Assembly: GCF_900128905.1 (NCBI RefSeq)
Contig: NZ_FQTV01000001.1
Span: forward strand, 360,882-424,881
DNA length: 64,000 nucleotides
DNA from: Bacteroides luti
GTDB taxonomy: Bacteria > Bacteroidota > Bacteroidia > Bacteroidales > Bacteroidaceae
Direction of reading: 5' to 3'
Below are positions 8,412 to 16,908 of the stretch, piece by piece; position 1 is the stretch's first letter; every line of letters starts with the position of its first letter. Both the position numbers and the translations under genes were made by a program. The notes beneath the pieces were generated by a model. It searched no databases. It saw only the letters and a program-made list of their open reading frames with translations, and was not told the origin of the DNA.

Positions 8412-8582
8412 CGATTTGATATAAAAATAAAGCTTTGATCCCCCTTTTTGCTTTCTATTTATTCGTTGCGATATATGTTAAACAACATTTTGTTATATAT
8501 CATGCAATAAAATGCAATATCGATATTCTGTTGAACAATTGCTTATAGATATTCGTTTTTTTTATTAGAAAGGAGACAAGCA

Positions 8583-8927
8583 ATGAAAATGACTATGAAC
8601 TTTTTTTCATCAGTAATAGTAACCTATTTGGTACTTATACTTTTGCCCGGTATAGAAATTGGAAGCATCTGGACTGGTATTTTACTGGCGATACTTTTGG
8701 GTATATTCAACATTATTGTGAAGCCGGCTCTTGAACTTCTTTCAATTATTCCCACTCTACTTACCATATTACTATTCTTGCTGATAATTAACGGGGGTAT
8801 ACTTGTTATGGTGGACTGGTTTATGGATAGTTTCTCTGTTACCAGCTTAGGAACCGTAATAATGTTCAGCGTTATTGTAACCGTAGCAAACTGGATACTG
8901 CACCGTTACTTTAGAAAGAAGAAATAG
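8583..8927 (+). CDS. Phage holin family IV-like small membrane protein
   Basis: A 114-aa protein with four hydrophobic helices and a basic C-terminal tail (RYFRKKK), matching the chromosomal family labelled phage holin superfamily IV (PF04020/YvlD-like) in length and in the GIFNIIVKPALELLSIIPTLLT segment. These are inner-membrane proteins of unknown role and usually not phage-linked; no phage genes are nearby. A strong Shine-Dalgarno sequence (AAGGAG at 8570-8575, 7 nt before the ATG) is unusual for this lineage and supports the start. Confidence 0.85.
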   Translation: MKMTMNFFSSVIVTYLVLILLPGIEIGSIWTGILLAILLGIFNIIVKPALELLSIIPTLLTILLFLLIINGGILVMVDWFMDSFSVTSLGTVIMFSVIVTVANWILHRYFRKKK

Positions 8928-9065
8928 ATAAAAGGAATAACTAATTCAGCGCTGTATAGAAGATTGCATTCTTCTGTACAAAACAAGAAAGTTTCTAAGA
9001 AGTTTAAATTGCCTCTTGTAGAATCGGATAATTGATTCTAGCCCCCATTAGGGATACAGATAAAT

Positions 9066-9096
9066 AGAGGGTGCCAAATACTTTTTGACACCCTCT
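9066..9096. terminator. Bidirectional terminator
   Basis: AGAGGGTG pairs with CACCCTCT (9066-9073 with 9089-9096), extended inward by CAAA/TTTG with one mismatch. It lies between the convergent holin-like and helicase genes and is followed by TTGTTTTG. Confidence 0.75.
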
Positions 9097-9135
9097 TGTT
9101 TTGTATATAGGAAAAATAAAGGATTCAGAAATAAA

Positions 9136-10464
9136 TTAATCTGCTTCTTCAATCTTGGTTTTCATACCTTTTATTTTCTCTCCCTGAATAAGGTTAAGTG
9201 TCTGATTCAGCTTTGAGCGGCGGATAGCAACAAAGGCAAAATGCTCTTTTACGTCTATCTGACCTACATCTTCTTTCGTCAGCTTACCTTTCTTATAAAG
9301 AAAACCAACAATATCAATTTTGTTCACTTTATCTTTTTTCCCTTTACCTATATATAAGGTAACCCAAAGCGGCTGAGCAGGACGGGCTGTTTTTGCCGGT
9401 AATTCAAAAACTTCGGGTTCATCTGTTACATAAGCAGGAAGAGTTTCATCTTCATTCAGTATTATATATGAAGTACCTTCAGCATCCCAGCGGGCAGTTC
9501 TACCATTGCGATGAATAAATGCATCCTCGTTTATAGGGATATGATAGTGAATAATATTTTCTATTTCCGGAATATCCAGTCCACGTGAAGCCAAGTCTGT
9601 TGAGACAAACACATGACAACTACCGTTTCGGAATTTATACAAAGCTCGTTCACGATCGGGTTGCTCCATTCCTCCGTGGAAATATTCATTATAAAGTCCT
9701 TTTGAATATAGATAGTCACTGACTCTTTCTACCGCATCACGATGGTTGCAGAAAACAATTGTAGAACTGCTTCCCATTGTACAAAGCAGACGGAACAAAG
9801 TTTCCAGCTTATCCTTATCGGGAGAAAGCACTTTCATCATCTTAAGGCGAACAGAGTCATCTTCCGGAACAAGGAAATCTAGTTTTATAGTTTCATTCAG
9901 TCCGGTAAAATCTGGAATTTCTTCTGCATCTGTAGCCGAAAGAAGTATGCGTTTTTTTAAGCCGGGTAGTTGAGCTATAATCTCGGCCATCTCATCCTGA
10001 AAACCATACTCCAGAGACTTATCGAACTCATCAATTACCAATGTATGGATTGTATCCGGATTAAAGTTTCCTTTATTCAGGTGATCATTGATACGTCCAG
10101 GAGTACCTATAATAATAGCAGGATGATTACCCAAAATGCTTTTCTTTTCATCCGAGATAGGGTGTCCGCCATAACAACAACAGGTTTTAAATCCAGTATT
10201 CATTGATTTGAAAACCGTTTCAATCTGCAAAGCCAGTTCGCGAGAAGGCACGAGTACCAGACTCTGTATCGTATTATTTTCGGGGTTTAACTCTTGTAGT
10301 AAAGGAAGCAAATACGCCAATGTCTTTCCGGATCCGGTTGGAGACAGTAAAATAACATCCTTCCCCTGACTATTTGCCCTTAGAGAGGCTTCCTGCATCG
10401 GGTTTAGATGCTCTATCTTTAAACTCTTAAGAGCTTGTTCTATTAGTTCTTGTTTCATATTCAT
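9136..10464 (-). CDS. DEAD-box RNA helicase with DbpA-type C-terminal domain
   Basis: A 442-aa ATP-dependent RNA helicase. Visible motifs are NPMQ (residues 21-24, Q motif), Walker A SPTGSGKT (41-48), VIDEFD near 145 (motif II as DEFD instead of DEAD), LLSATD (motif III), STDLASRGLDIP and HRNGRTAR (motif VI). The last 75 or so residues (WVTLYIGKGKKDKVNKIDIVGFL) resemble the DbpA RNA-binding domain that binds 23S rRNA hairpin 92, so a ribosome assembly role is plausible. The -7 box lies only 5 to 11 nt upstream of the two candidate ATGs (10464 and 10458); the second fits better. Confidence 0.93.
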   Translation of the reverse strand: MNMKQELIEQALKSLKIEHLNPMQEASLRANSQGKDVILLSPTGSGKTLAYLLPLLQELNPENNTIQSLVLVPSRELALQIETVFKSMNTGFKTCCCYGGHPISDEKKSILGNHPAIIIGTPGRINDHLNKGNFNPDTIHTLVIDEFDKSLEYGFQDEMAEIIAQLPGLKKRILLSATDAEEIPDFTGLNETIKLDFLVPEDDSVRLKMMKVLSPDKDKLETLFRLLCTMGSSSTIVFCNHRDAVERVSDYLYSKGLYNEYFHGGMEQPDRERALYKFRNGSCHVFVSTDLASRGLDIPEIENIIHYHIPINEDAFIHRNGRTARWDAEGTSYIILNEDETLPAYVTDEPEVFELPAKTARPAQPLWVTLYIGKGKKDKVNKIDIVGFLYKKGKLTKEDVGQIDVKEHFAFVAIRRSKLNQTLNLIQGEKIKGMKTKIEEAD

Positions 10465-10468
10465 GCTG

Positions 10469-10476
10469 CAAAAATA
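10469..10476 (-). promoter_or_regulatory. Candidate -7 box of the DEAD-box helicase gene
   Basis: The minus strand reads TATTTTTG, a full TAnnTTTG match, ending 5 nt before the first ATG and 11 nt before the second. If used, the mRNA has almost no 5' leader. Confidence 0.5.
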
Positions 10477-10573
10477 CGCTATTTATTAAAAAGAAGAAGT
10501 ATGTAATTTCATAAAACACTATAATATAGGGTCTATTTATGGAGAATAGGACAATAATACTCACATAAGCAGG

Positions 10574-11767
10574 TCAATGCTTACGTCTTTGCTTTTCATA
10601 TTCATATATAGTACGGCCTAGTTTTCTGAGAAAAGGCTGTCCGATATCTTTATAATGATAGTTTGCCGGAGTAATTTTCCCATCACAAGTATTAATAACT
10701 GCCGAAAGCATAAATTCAATACCGGTTTTTGTATTCACAAAATAAGCCACATCAGATAATGTACCGTGAGACTCCCCTACCATATTGTGAATTCTTAATC
10801 CCGGTAAATCAGGCAAAACGGAATTCTTTCCATAATAAAGGTACTTTTTGAGGTGAACCGGATATTTACGCTTGTTTTTCTTAAATAAAGGAAACTCGCT
10901 TTCGCGTGGATACATTGCCGTGTACTTATACAATAACTCGTAATCCTTTTCTGTTAAATTAAAGCTTTTCTTAAATGGAGCAACATCTCTGAAGAATACA
11001 TAAAGCATCATATCATTTACATCCTGCAAAGGAACGTTATTAAAATAAGAATAGTCTCTCCCACCTTTTATAATTGCTCCTAAAGGATTCGACAACTGAA
11101 CAGGATTAGTAGCAGCCGGTTGTTTATAGATAAGCGAATCTTTATCATCATAAAAGTTAACCGCAGGAGTTGTTCTGTTTTGCATACGATTACTATTGTC
11201 GAACCTTAGCATTACCCGAATAGAATCATACCCCATTTCCAACAAACGCATATTGATGTATTCCTGTCCTAAGAAGTCATACATACGATTATAAGCATCA
11301 TTATCACTGACCAAAATCATTTCCTTAATATAGTTAGCCAACCGGGGAGTTTTATCGTGAGCCAGATAATCGGTCTTTATATTTGTTGTACTGTCCGGAT
11401 TTCCAGTAAACTCTACTTTATTATAAATGGTAGTCCCATAATCCCGATTCAGATTATTGACCTTCTCCATTCCTAATAAGATTAAAGGCCATTTAACCAG
11501 ACTAGCGGGATTGAAGAATCGTTTACTGTTCAACTGATAACTATATTGGGTAAAGGTAGGGTGTTGCTGGCTATCACGATCAATCTGCGTGTAGATAATC
11601 TGAATTTCATATTTTTCGGCATCGTTTAAGTAAGGTTTAAAGAAGTCATCCTTCTCCATTAAGCTATTTAGCAATGATGGATCACCTAATTTATAAATCT
11701 GAGCCGGGCAATATGCCACATTAAATAAAAAAATAATTAATAGCAATAACATTCTGATTTTTAGCAT
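10574..11767 (-). CDS. Secreted serine hydrolase, class A beta-lactamase-like fold
   Basis: A probable exported serine hydrolase of about 397 aa. I place the start at 11767 because MLKIRMLLLLIIFLFNVAYCPAQ forms a good signal peptide; the reading frame is open to 11872 but that extension overlaps the divergent prs promoter. The SxxK motif is SLVK within FNPASLVKWPL, and SDN is in LVSDNDAYNRM, matching class A serine beta-lactamase/D,D-peptidase order. Where KTG is expected the sequence is GESHGTLSDVAYF, so true penicillinase activity is doubtful. Substrate unknown. Confidence 0.75.
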   Translation of the reverse strand: MLKIRMLLLLIIFLFNVAYCPAQIYKLGDPSLLNSLMEKDDFFKPYLNDAEKYEIQIIYTQIDRDSQQHPTFTQYSYQLNSKRFFNPASLVKWPLILLGMEKVNNLNRDYGTTIYNKVEFTGNPDSTTNIKTDYLAHDKTPRLANYIKEMILVSDNDAYNRMYDFLGQEYINMRLLEMGYDSIRVMLRFDNSNRMQNRTTPAVNFYDDKDSLIYKQPAATNPVQLSNPLGAIIKGGRDYSYFNNVPLQDVNDMMLYVFFRDVAPFKKSFNLTEKDYELLYKYTAMYPRESEFPLFKKNKRKYPVHLKKYLYYGKNSVLPDLPGLRIHNMVGESHGTLSDVAYFVNTKTGIEFMLSAVINTCDGKITPANYHYKDIGQPFLRKLGRTIYEYEKQRRKH

Positions 11768-11848
11768 ATTCCAAAGTATATTTAAAGGCAAAGCTAAGGA
11801 ATTATTCGGAATTTTATCCAGAAGAAAACACATTTTATACAATAAGTC

Positions 11849-11879
11849 TTTTATTTTGCGCCGATAATTCATACCTTTG
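11849..11879 (+). promoter_or_regulatory. prs promoter
   Basis: TACCTTTG at 11872-11879 is a full -7 match, with TTTT at 11849-11852 as a weak -33 at 19 bp spacing. It gives a leader of about 30 nt before prs. Confidence 0.6.
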
Positions 11880-11914
11880 CAAGCAAATTAATACAAAGGT
11901 AATTCAATTACAAA

Positions 11915-12853
11915 ATGAGCGAAAAAGCACCTTTTATGGTATTTTCTGGCACCAATTCCAGATACCTAGCAGAGAAAATTTGTGAAAGCCTCGGCTGCCC
12001 TCTCGGAAAAATGAATATTACCCACTTTGCAGATGGGGAATTTTCTGTTTCTTACGAAGAATCCATTAGAGGTTCACATCTCTTTCTAGTACAATCTACC
12101 TTCCCAAACTCAGACAACTTAATGGAACTATTGCTAATGATTGATGCAGCTAAACGCGCATCAGCAAAAAGCATTGTTGCTGTAATTCCTTATTTTGGAT
12201 GGGCCCGCCAAGATAGAAAAGATAAACCACGTGTTGCAATCGGAGCAAAACTAGTAGCCGACATGCTAACTGTAGCCGGCATCGACCGTCTGATAACTAT
12301 GGATTTGCATGCAGATCAAATTCAAGGTTTCTTTGACGTACCAGTAGACCACTTGTATGCATCAGGAGTCTTTTTACCTTACATTGAGTCTTTAGATCTT
12401 GACGAATTAGTTATCGCAACTCCAGATGTTGGCGGTTCTAAGAGAGCAAGCTCCTACTCAAAATATTTAGGTGTGCCACTGGTATTGTGTAACAAGTCAC
12501 GTATCAAAGCCAACGAAGTAGCCTCTATGCAGATTATTGGTGATGTAAAAGGTAAGAACGTTATTCTGATTGACGACATTGTAGATACAGCCGGAACTAT
12601 TACCAAAGCTGCCGATATTATGTTAGAAGCCGGAGCTCTTTCTGTTCGTGCTATTGCCAGCCACTGTGTAATGTCTGGTCCTGCAACAGATCGTGTACAA
12701 AGCTCAGCCCTTACAGAAATGGTTTTCACAAACAGTATTCCATATACTAAGGGAGGTGTAAAAGTAAGACAGTTATCAATCGCTGATATGTTTGCTAACA
12801 CAATCCGTAGAGTATACAACAACCAATCTATCAGTTCACAGTATATTATCTGA
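11915..12853 (+). CDS. prs: Ribose-phosphate pyrophosphokinase (PRPP synthetase)
   Basis: A 312-aa cytoplasmic enzyme that makes PRPP from ribose 5-phosphate and ATP for purine, pyrimidine, NAD, His and Trp synthesis. The opening FSGTNSRYLAEKI, the RQDRKDKPR loop, the DLHADQIQGFF segment near residue 130 and the PRPP-binding VILIDDIVDTAGT near residue 212 are all present. The length is normal for class I Prs. It has its own promoter and a strong terminator, so it is monocistronic. It is divergent from the secreted serine hydrolase gene. Confidence 0.97.
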   Translation: MSEKAPFMVFSGTNSRYLAEKICESLGCPLGKMNITHFADGEFSVSYEESIRGSHLFLVQSTFPNSDNLMELLLMIDAAKRASAKSIVAVIPYFGWARQDRKDKPRVAIGAKLVADMLTVAGIDRLITMDLHADQIQGFFDVPVDHLYASGVFLPYIESLDLDELVIATPDVGGSKRASSYSKYLGVPLVLCNKSRIKANEVASMQIIGDVKGKNVILIDDIVDTAGTITKAADIMLEAGALSVRAIASHCVMSGPATDRVQSSALTEMVFTNSIPYTKGGVKVRQLSIADMFANTIRRVYNNQSISSQYII

Positions 12854-12876
12854 TAAATAAGATATATCTATAAAAT

Positions 12877-12914
12877 AAAATGCCGATGTGTTGATTATCC
12901 TCACATCGGCATTT
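12877..12914. terminator. Terminator after prs
   Basis: AAATGCCGATGTG and CACATCGGCATTT form a 13-bp stem with an 11-nt loop, flanked by A and T runs so it can serve both prs and the convergent MORN gene. Confidence 0.85.
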
Positions 12915-12935
12915 CTTATTTAATTATTCTAAGAA

Positions 12936-14111
12936 TTACTTCTTTTCTACGTTATCTATCACACCAAATTTATAAGATCCTCGTCTTAGAACATTTCCGT
13001 CTTTATCGAATTCCACAAAAGGGCCATCTTTTTTTCCTTGTCTAAAGAAGCCTTCGTAACGGTTTCCATCTTTATCTTCCTGTACACCCGATCCTTCTTG
13101 CATTCCTCTAACAAATCCACCTTTGTACTTAGTACCATCTTTCAATATTAGTACTCCTTGCCCATCATAGATGTTATTTTTCCAGTCGCCTTCATACTTA
13201 TCTCCATTACCCCAAATATACGTACCTCGTCCGTTTCTTTGATTATTGAGCCACTGTCCGGTGTATACTGCTCCATTGCTCCAGGTAAAAGTTCCTTGTC
13301 CGTGTTGCATACCTTCTTTAAAATCACCTTGGTACTTATCACCATTTGCAAGGGTAAATACTCCTTTTCCTGTACGTTCTCCTTTTAAATAATCACCTTC
13401 ATATTTTTCTCCGCTATGGAAAAAATAGGTTCCATGGCCATCCTGAATATCATTTACCCAATCACCCGAATATTTATCGCCTGTAGGGTAATAATAAGTC
13501 CCGGTTCCCCAACGTACATTATCTTTCCAGTCGCCTTCATATTTTGATTTATCTTCCCAAACTAAAGTACCTTTACCGTTTTTCTTGTCAGCTTTCCAGT
13601 CACCTTCATATTTAGCTCCGTTTTTCCAGGTATAAACTCCCTTACCATCACGTTTATCATTAGCCCAGTTTCCTGTATATACATCACCATTATAGTAGTA
13701 CATAGTTCCATCACCTTGCTGATAATCGGTATACCACATTCCTTCGTAACGGTTATTATTCATAAAATAATAAGTTCCTTTCCCGTGTTGTTGATCCTGG
13801 AACCATTGTCCTTCATATTTTTCACCATCAACAAAAGAATAAACGCCATATCCCTGACGCCTTCCGTTTACATACTCACCTTCATATACATCTCCATTCT
13901 TGAAGACTGTTTTACCTTTTCCATTAGGCTTTCCTTTTTGAAGTTCACCAGTATAAACGGAACCATCCTTAAAAGTAAAATTGCCAATCTTTATTTCAGA
14001 TGAAGGAGCTATAGCTTCCTTTATTTTAGAGAAAAAACCACCAACTCCCTGTGCCTGAGAAGTTGTAGCTACAGAGAAAAAAAAGAAAGATATATATATA
14101 TATTTACGCAT
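12936..14111 (-). CDS. Exported MORN-repeat protein, 14 repeats
   Basis: A 391-aa protein with a signal peptide (MRKYIYISFFFFSVATTSQAQG) followed by 14 consecutive MORN repeats of exactly 23 residues, each near Y-x-G-x-W/Y-x-x-x-x-x-x-G-x-G-x-Y. The repeats form an elongated beta-sheet scaffold, known to bind lipids or proteins; in Bacteroidetes such proteins are envelope-associated but without defined roles. Short ORFs in other frames here arise from the 69-bp coding repeat. It has its own -7 box and lies 87 nt downstream of the M16 gene. Confidence 0.93.
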   Translation of the reverse strand: MRKYIYISFFFFSVATTSQAQGVGGFFSKIKEAIAPSSEIKIGNFTFKDGSVYTGELQKGKPNGKGKTVFKNGDVYEGEYVNGRRQGYGVYSFVDGEKYEGQWFQDQQHGKGTYYFMNNNRYEGMWYTDYQQGDGTMYYYNGDVYTGNWANDKRDGKGVYTWKNGAKYEGDWKADKKNGKGTLVWEDKSKYEGDWKDNVRWGTGTYYYPTGDKYSGDWVNDIQDGHGTYFFHSGEKYEGDYLKGERTGKGVFTLANGDKYQGDFKEGMQHGQGTFTWSNGAVYTGQWLNNQRNGRGTYIWGNGDKYEGDWKNNIYDGQGVLILKDGTKYKGGFVRGMQEGSGVQEDKDGNRYEGFFRQGKKDGPFVEFDKDGNVLRRGSYKFGVIDNVEKK

Positions 14112-14143
14112 AGTAGATAGGTGTTTTATTTAATTACATCAGA

Positions 14144-14151
14144 CAAATATA
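14144..14151 (-). promoter_or_regulatory. Candidate -7 box for the MORN gene
   Basis: The minus strand reads TATATTTG, 32 nt upstream of the MORN ATG; no clear -33 element is seen. Confidence 0.5.
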
Positions 14152-14198
14152 ATAATTATACAACGAAGAGATGCTATTTATTAGGTTTTGTTATAATT

Positions 14199-15485
14199 TT
14201 AAAGTTTTTTGCCAGAAACAACTTCTATCATATTTTCCTGATTAAAATATCTTTGAGCCAAAGATCTAAGTTCTTCAGCTGTAACATTTTGAACAGCTTT
14301 TAGCGATTCTTCAAAATAAGAATCGGATAAATGTGAAGTCTGAATAAACATCCAGGCATCCGATAAAGAGAATGGACCTTCATAACTGCGACACATTTCC
14401 CCCAACATATAATTCCTAACCATTTCTAGTTCAGATGCGGGAACTAATTCAGTCTGCAAGGTTTTCATTTCATTATAAACCTCTTTAATAATATCTTCAG
14501 CATACTCATTAGCAGCCTCAGTGGAAACAACAAAAACCCCGGCATCAGGATATGAAGCTATTCCCGAAGAGATACCATACGTATACCCTTTATCTTCACG
14601 AATATTAGACATAAGTCTACTGCCAAAATATCCTCCAAAGATTGTGATCAGAACTCTCATTTTATAATAATCCGGATGAGTTCTTTGAATCATCACCTTT
14701 CCCATTTTTATTGAGCTTTGCATCGCAGAATCCTGTTCCGTGAAAACTCGTTTTAAAGAGGTTGTTTTAATTTCTGCAGGCAATGTAAGCACTTTGTTCT
14801 CAATCTTCCCCCAAGACTCTTTACCAAAGCTGTTCTCTAACAGATTTAATATTTCATCTGTAACCTTTCCTGAAATATAAATGCTACAATTCCCCGAATG
14901 GTAATACTGATAATAGAATTCCTTAAGACAATCAGAAGTAACTTTATCATAATCTGCTTCTATAGCAAAACGACCACAGGGGTGCTCTTCACCAAAGATT
15001 GAACTTGCAAAGCTTTTTTGAGCCAGGTATTCAACTTTTGTGCTATTAATAAGAAATTGGTGTTTGTTGGTTTCAACAACCGTACTGAGTTCCTTCTCAG
15101 GAAAAACCGGTTCCTTTACTATAGACTCAACAATTTCCAATGTATTGGCAAAGTACTTATTCAGAGAGTACAATGTTATGTAAGAATACTCCATAGAAGT
15201 AGATAGCTCGAGCCAGGCTCCATAATAATCTAACTTCTCTGCTATTTCAGCTGAGGTAAAACGCTTAGTACCTTCTCTTAACATTCTGTTTGTAAAGAGT
15301 GTCTGCAACAACTGAGTTTGATGCCATTTACCTGCACCAATAAGTATATCGACTCTTACAACATCCTGATTGCCTGCTTCAATAACATTAAGAGGTATAC
15401 CATTCGACATTGTTTTTCTCTGAGGAACAGCAATAGATATCTGTTCTATAGCTTTTATCTCTGGTTGAATCTTTCTATTCAGCAT
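14199..15485 (-). CDS. M16 family peptidase-like protein lacking HxxEH
   Basis: A 428-aa member of the M16B (processing peptidase/insulinase) family. The overall pattern (GAGKWHQ, REGTKRFTSAEIAEKLDYYGA near residues 70-93, then SNIREDKGYTYGISSG near residue 290) is clear. The zinc motif HxxEH expected just before REGT is absent (LLQTLFTNRM), while the R/Y motif REDKGYTY is kept. In M16B pairs one subunit carries the zinc and the other the R/Y site, so this is probably the non-catalytic partner of a peptidase encoded elsewhere. It overlaps kdsB by 11 nt and is co-transcribed with it. Confidence 0.87.
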   Translation of the reverse strand: MLNRKIQPEIKAIEQISIAVPQRKTMSNGIPLNVIEAGNQDVVRVDILIGAGKWHQTQLLQTLFTNRMLREGTKRFTSAEIAEKLDYYGAWLELSTSMEYSYITLYSLNKYFANTLEIVESIVKEPVFPEKELSTVVETNKHQFLINSTKVEYLAQKSFASSIFGEEHPCGRFAIEADYDKVTSDCLKEFYYQYYHSGNCSIYISGKVTDEILNLLENSFGKESWGKIENKVLTLPAEIKTTSLKRVFTEQDSAMQSSIKMGKVMIQRTHPDYYKMRVLITIFGGYFGSRLMSNIREDKGYTYGISSGIASYPDAGVFVVSTEAANEYAEDIIKEVYNEMKTLQTELVPASELEMVRNYMLGEMCRSYEGPFSLSDAWMFIQTSHLSDSYFEESLKAVQNVTAEELRSLAQRYFNQENMIEVVSGKKL

Positions 15486-16233
15486 TTTGTTTCTTTAAAA
15501 ATAATTCAGCTTTCATTAAATCCTCAGGTGTATCTATTCCAATGGTTTCAACATCTGTAATACCAACTTTTATGGTATAACCATTTTCCAGCCAGCGAAG
15601 TTGTTCCAAAGACTCAGCTAATTCAAGTGATGATTGAGGCAAAGAGGTGATTTCTTTCAAAACGTCTGCACGATAAGCATATAAACCAATGTGTTTATAA
15701 TAAGTATGATGTTTCAACCAATCAGTCTTATCATGATTTCTTGTAAATGGAATAATTGAACGACTGAAATATAAAGCATTCCAGTTCTTGTTTACCACAA
15801 CTTTAGGCGAATTCACATTCTCCAAAACCTGAAATTCATCATCAGATGAAAATGGTTTAACCAGTGTGGCAATGTGAGTAGAAGCATCATCAAAACAAGC
15901 TTTTATAGATTCCAGTTGAGAGGGTTGTATAAATGGTTCATCTCCTTGAATATTAACTACAACATCGAATCCTGCGCCAACTTTAGTGAAAGCTTCATAA
16001 CAACGATCTGTTCCACTCTTATGCTGATCTGACGTCATAACAACTTTACCGCCAAAAGCTTTTACAGCCAGTTCTATCCTTTCATCATCAGTTGCAACAT
16101 AAGCCTCATCCAGACAGTCGCGTACTTGTTCATATACTCTTTGAATAACTGTTTTGCCGCCTAATATAGCCAAAGGTTTACCGGGGAAACGAGTAGAAGC
16201 ATATCTTGCCGGTATTATTCCAATATATTTCAT
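15475..16233 (-). CDS. kdsB: 3-deoxy-manno-octulosonate cytidylyltransferase
   Basis: A 252-aa enzyme that activates Kdo as CMP-Kdo for the lipid A core. The N-terminal IIPARYASTRFPGKPLA (CTP-binding) and VVNIQGDEPFI near residue 93, plus HIGLYAYR and LEQLRWLENG, are diagnostic. Length is normal. It is first in a two-gene operon with the M16 homologue and divergent from the HPPK-like gene. Confidence 0.97.
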   Translation of the reverse strand: MKYIGIIPARYASTRFPGKPLAILGGKTVIQRVYEQVRDCLDEAYVATDDERIELAVKAFGGKVVMTSDQHKSGTDRCYEAFTKVGAGFDVVVNIQGDEPFIQPSQLESIKACFDDASTHIATLVKPFSSDDEFQVLENVNSPKVVVNKNWNALYFSRSIIPFTRNHDKTDWLKHHTYYKHIGLYAYRADVLKEITSLPQSSLELAESLEQLRWLENGYTIKVGITDVETIGIDTPEDLMKAELFLKKQNAE

Positions 16234-16274
16234 TATGATATATCCTTTTAAATCTGTTCAAAGTTTCAAAAGTA

Positions 16275-16282
16275 CAAAATTA
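16275..16282 (-). promoter_or_regulatory. Candidate -7 box for kdsB
   Basis: The minus strand reads TAATTTTG, 42 nt upstream of the kdsB ATG; no clear -33 element. Confidence 0.45.
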
Positions 16283-16322
16283 TTTGGTAATACACTCTTT
16301 TTACTGTTATTTTGTCTCCAAA

Positions 16323-16709
16323 ATGAAAGTTATGAAACAACATAGATGCCTTATATCCATTGGTTCTAACACCAATAGAGATGTTAATATCAAACTAGCA
16401 CAAAAAGAATTATCCATTCATTTCCAGGATATATATTTAGGGAAAGAACAAGATACAATTCCCATTGGAATGTTGAACCCAGCTCATTTCACAAACCAAC
16501 TGGCTAAATGCTCTACTACATTATCAATTGATGAAGTGAAAAATATCTTTAAGAAAATTGAATCTCAAGCCGGTCGTTTGCCTGCTGATAAAATAGATGG
16601 GATAATTAAGTTGGATATTGATTTACTGATCTATGATAATCTAGTACTGAAGGAAAACGATATGAAGAAAGATTTTATTATTGAAGGATTAAAAGAGTTC
16701 GAACTTTAA
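16323..16709 (+). CDS. Short HPPK (FolK)-like protein
   Basis: About 128 aa from the ATG at 16323 (a second ATG is at 16332). The fold signature of 6-hydroxymethyl-7,8-dihydropterin pyrophosphokinase is visible: CLISIGSN at the start, IESQAGRLP, and the metal-binding KLDIDLLIY matching the family LDLDIML pattern with both Asp residues. However, the usual Arg just before LDxD is missing and the VPH loop before the final helix is deleted, so it is about 30 residues shorter than typical FolK. It may be a weak, specialised or non-catalytic paralogue. Divergent from kdsB. Confidence 0.7.
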   Translation: MKVMKQHRCLISIGSNTNRDVNIKLAQKELSIHFQDIYLGKEQDTIPIGMLNPAHFTNQLAKCSTTLSIDEVKNIFKKIESQAGRLPADKIDGIIKLDIDLLIYDNLVLKENDMKKDFIIEGLKEFEL

Positions 16710-16819
16710 TCAACTTTCTTTTAATCGTTTTGGGTTATAAAAAGAAAAATCAGAAAGTAAAATCAGACCTTTTAGATTTGAATATTAAAAAAGGATCTCA
16801 GATATATGTCTAAAAAAGT

Positions 16820-16863
16820 AATCGAATAGAAAGAAAACTATTTTATTTTCTTCCTACTCGATT
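16820..16863. terminator. Bidirectional hairpin between HPPK-like and PBP1A genes
   Basis: An 18-bp stem with two mismatches (16820-16837 with 16846-16863) and an 8-nt loop lies between convergent genes and is followed by a T-rich run. Confidence 0.65.
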
Positions 16864-16908
16864 TATTTTTTGTCACAGAAACCTGTAACTGTTATTTAGA
16901 ACTAATCC

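Noticed and set aside
8583..8927. Prophage remnant
   Set aside because: The holin label is a family name; no other phage gene, integrase or attachment site is present.
11768..11872. Longer N terminus for the serine hydrolase
   Set aside because: It would place 35 residues before the signal peptide and overlap the divergent prs promoter.
12454..12822. Antisense ORF of 122 aa opposite prs
   Set aside because: It lies wholly inside a certain housekeeping gene and its composition follows the complementary codons.
13148..13388. Short ORFs on both strands inside the MORN gene
   Set aside because: They arise from the 69-bp coding repeat of the MORN protein.
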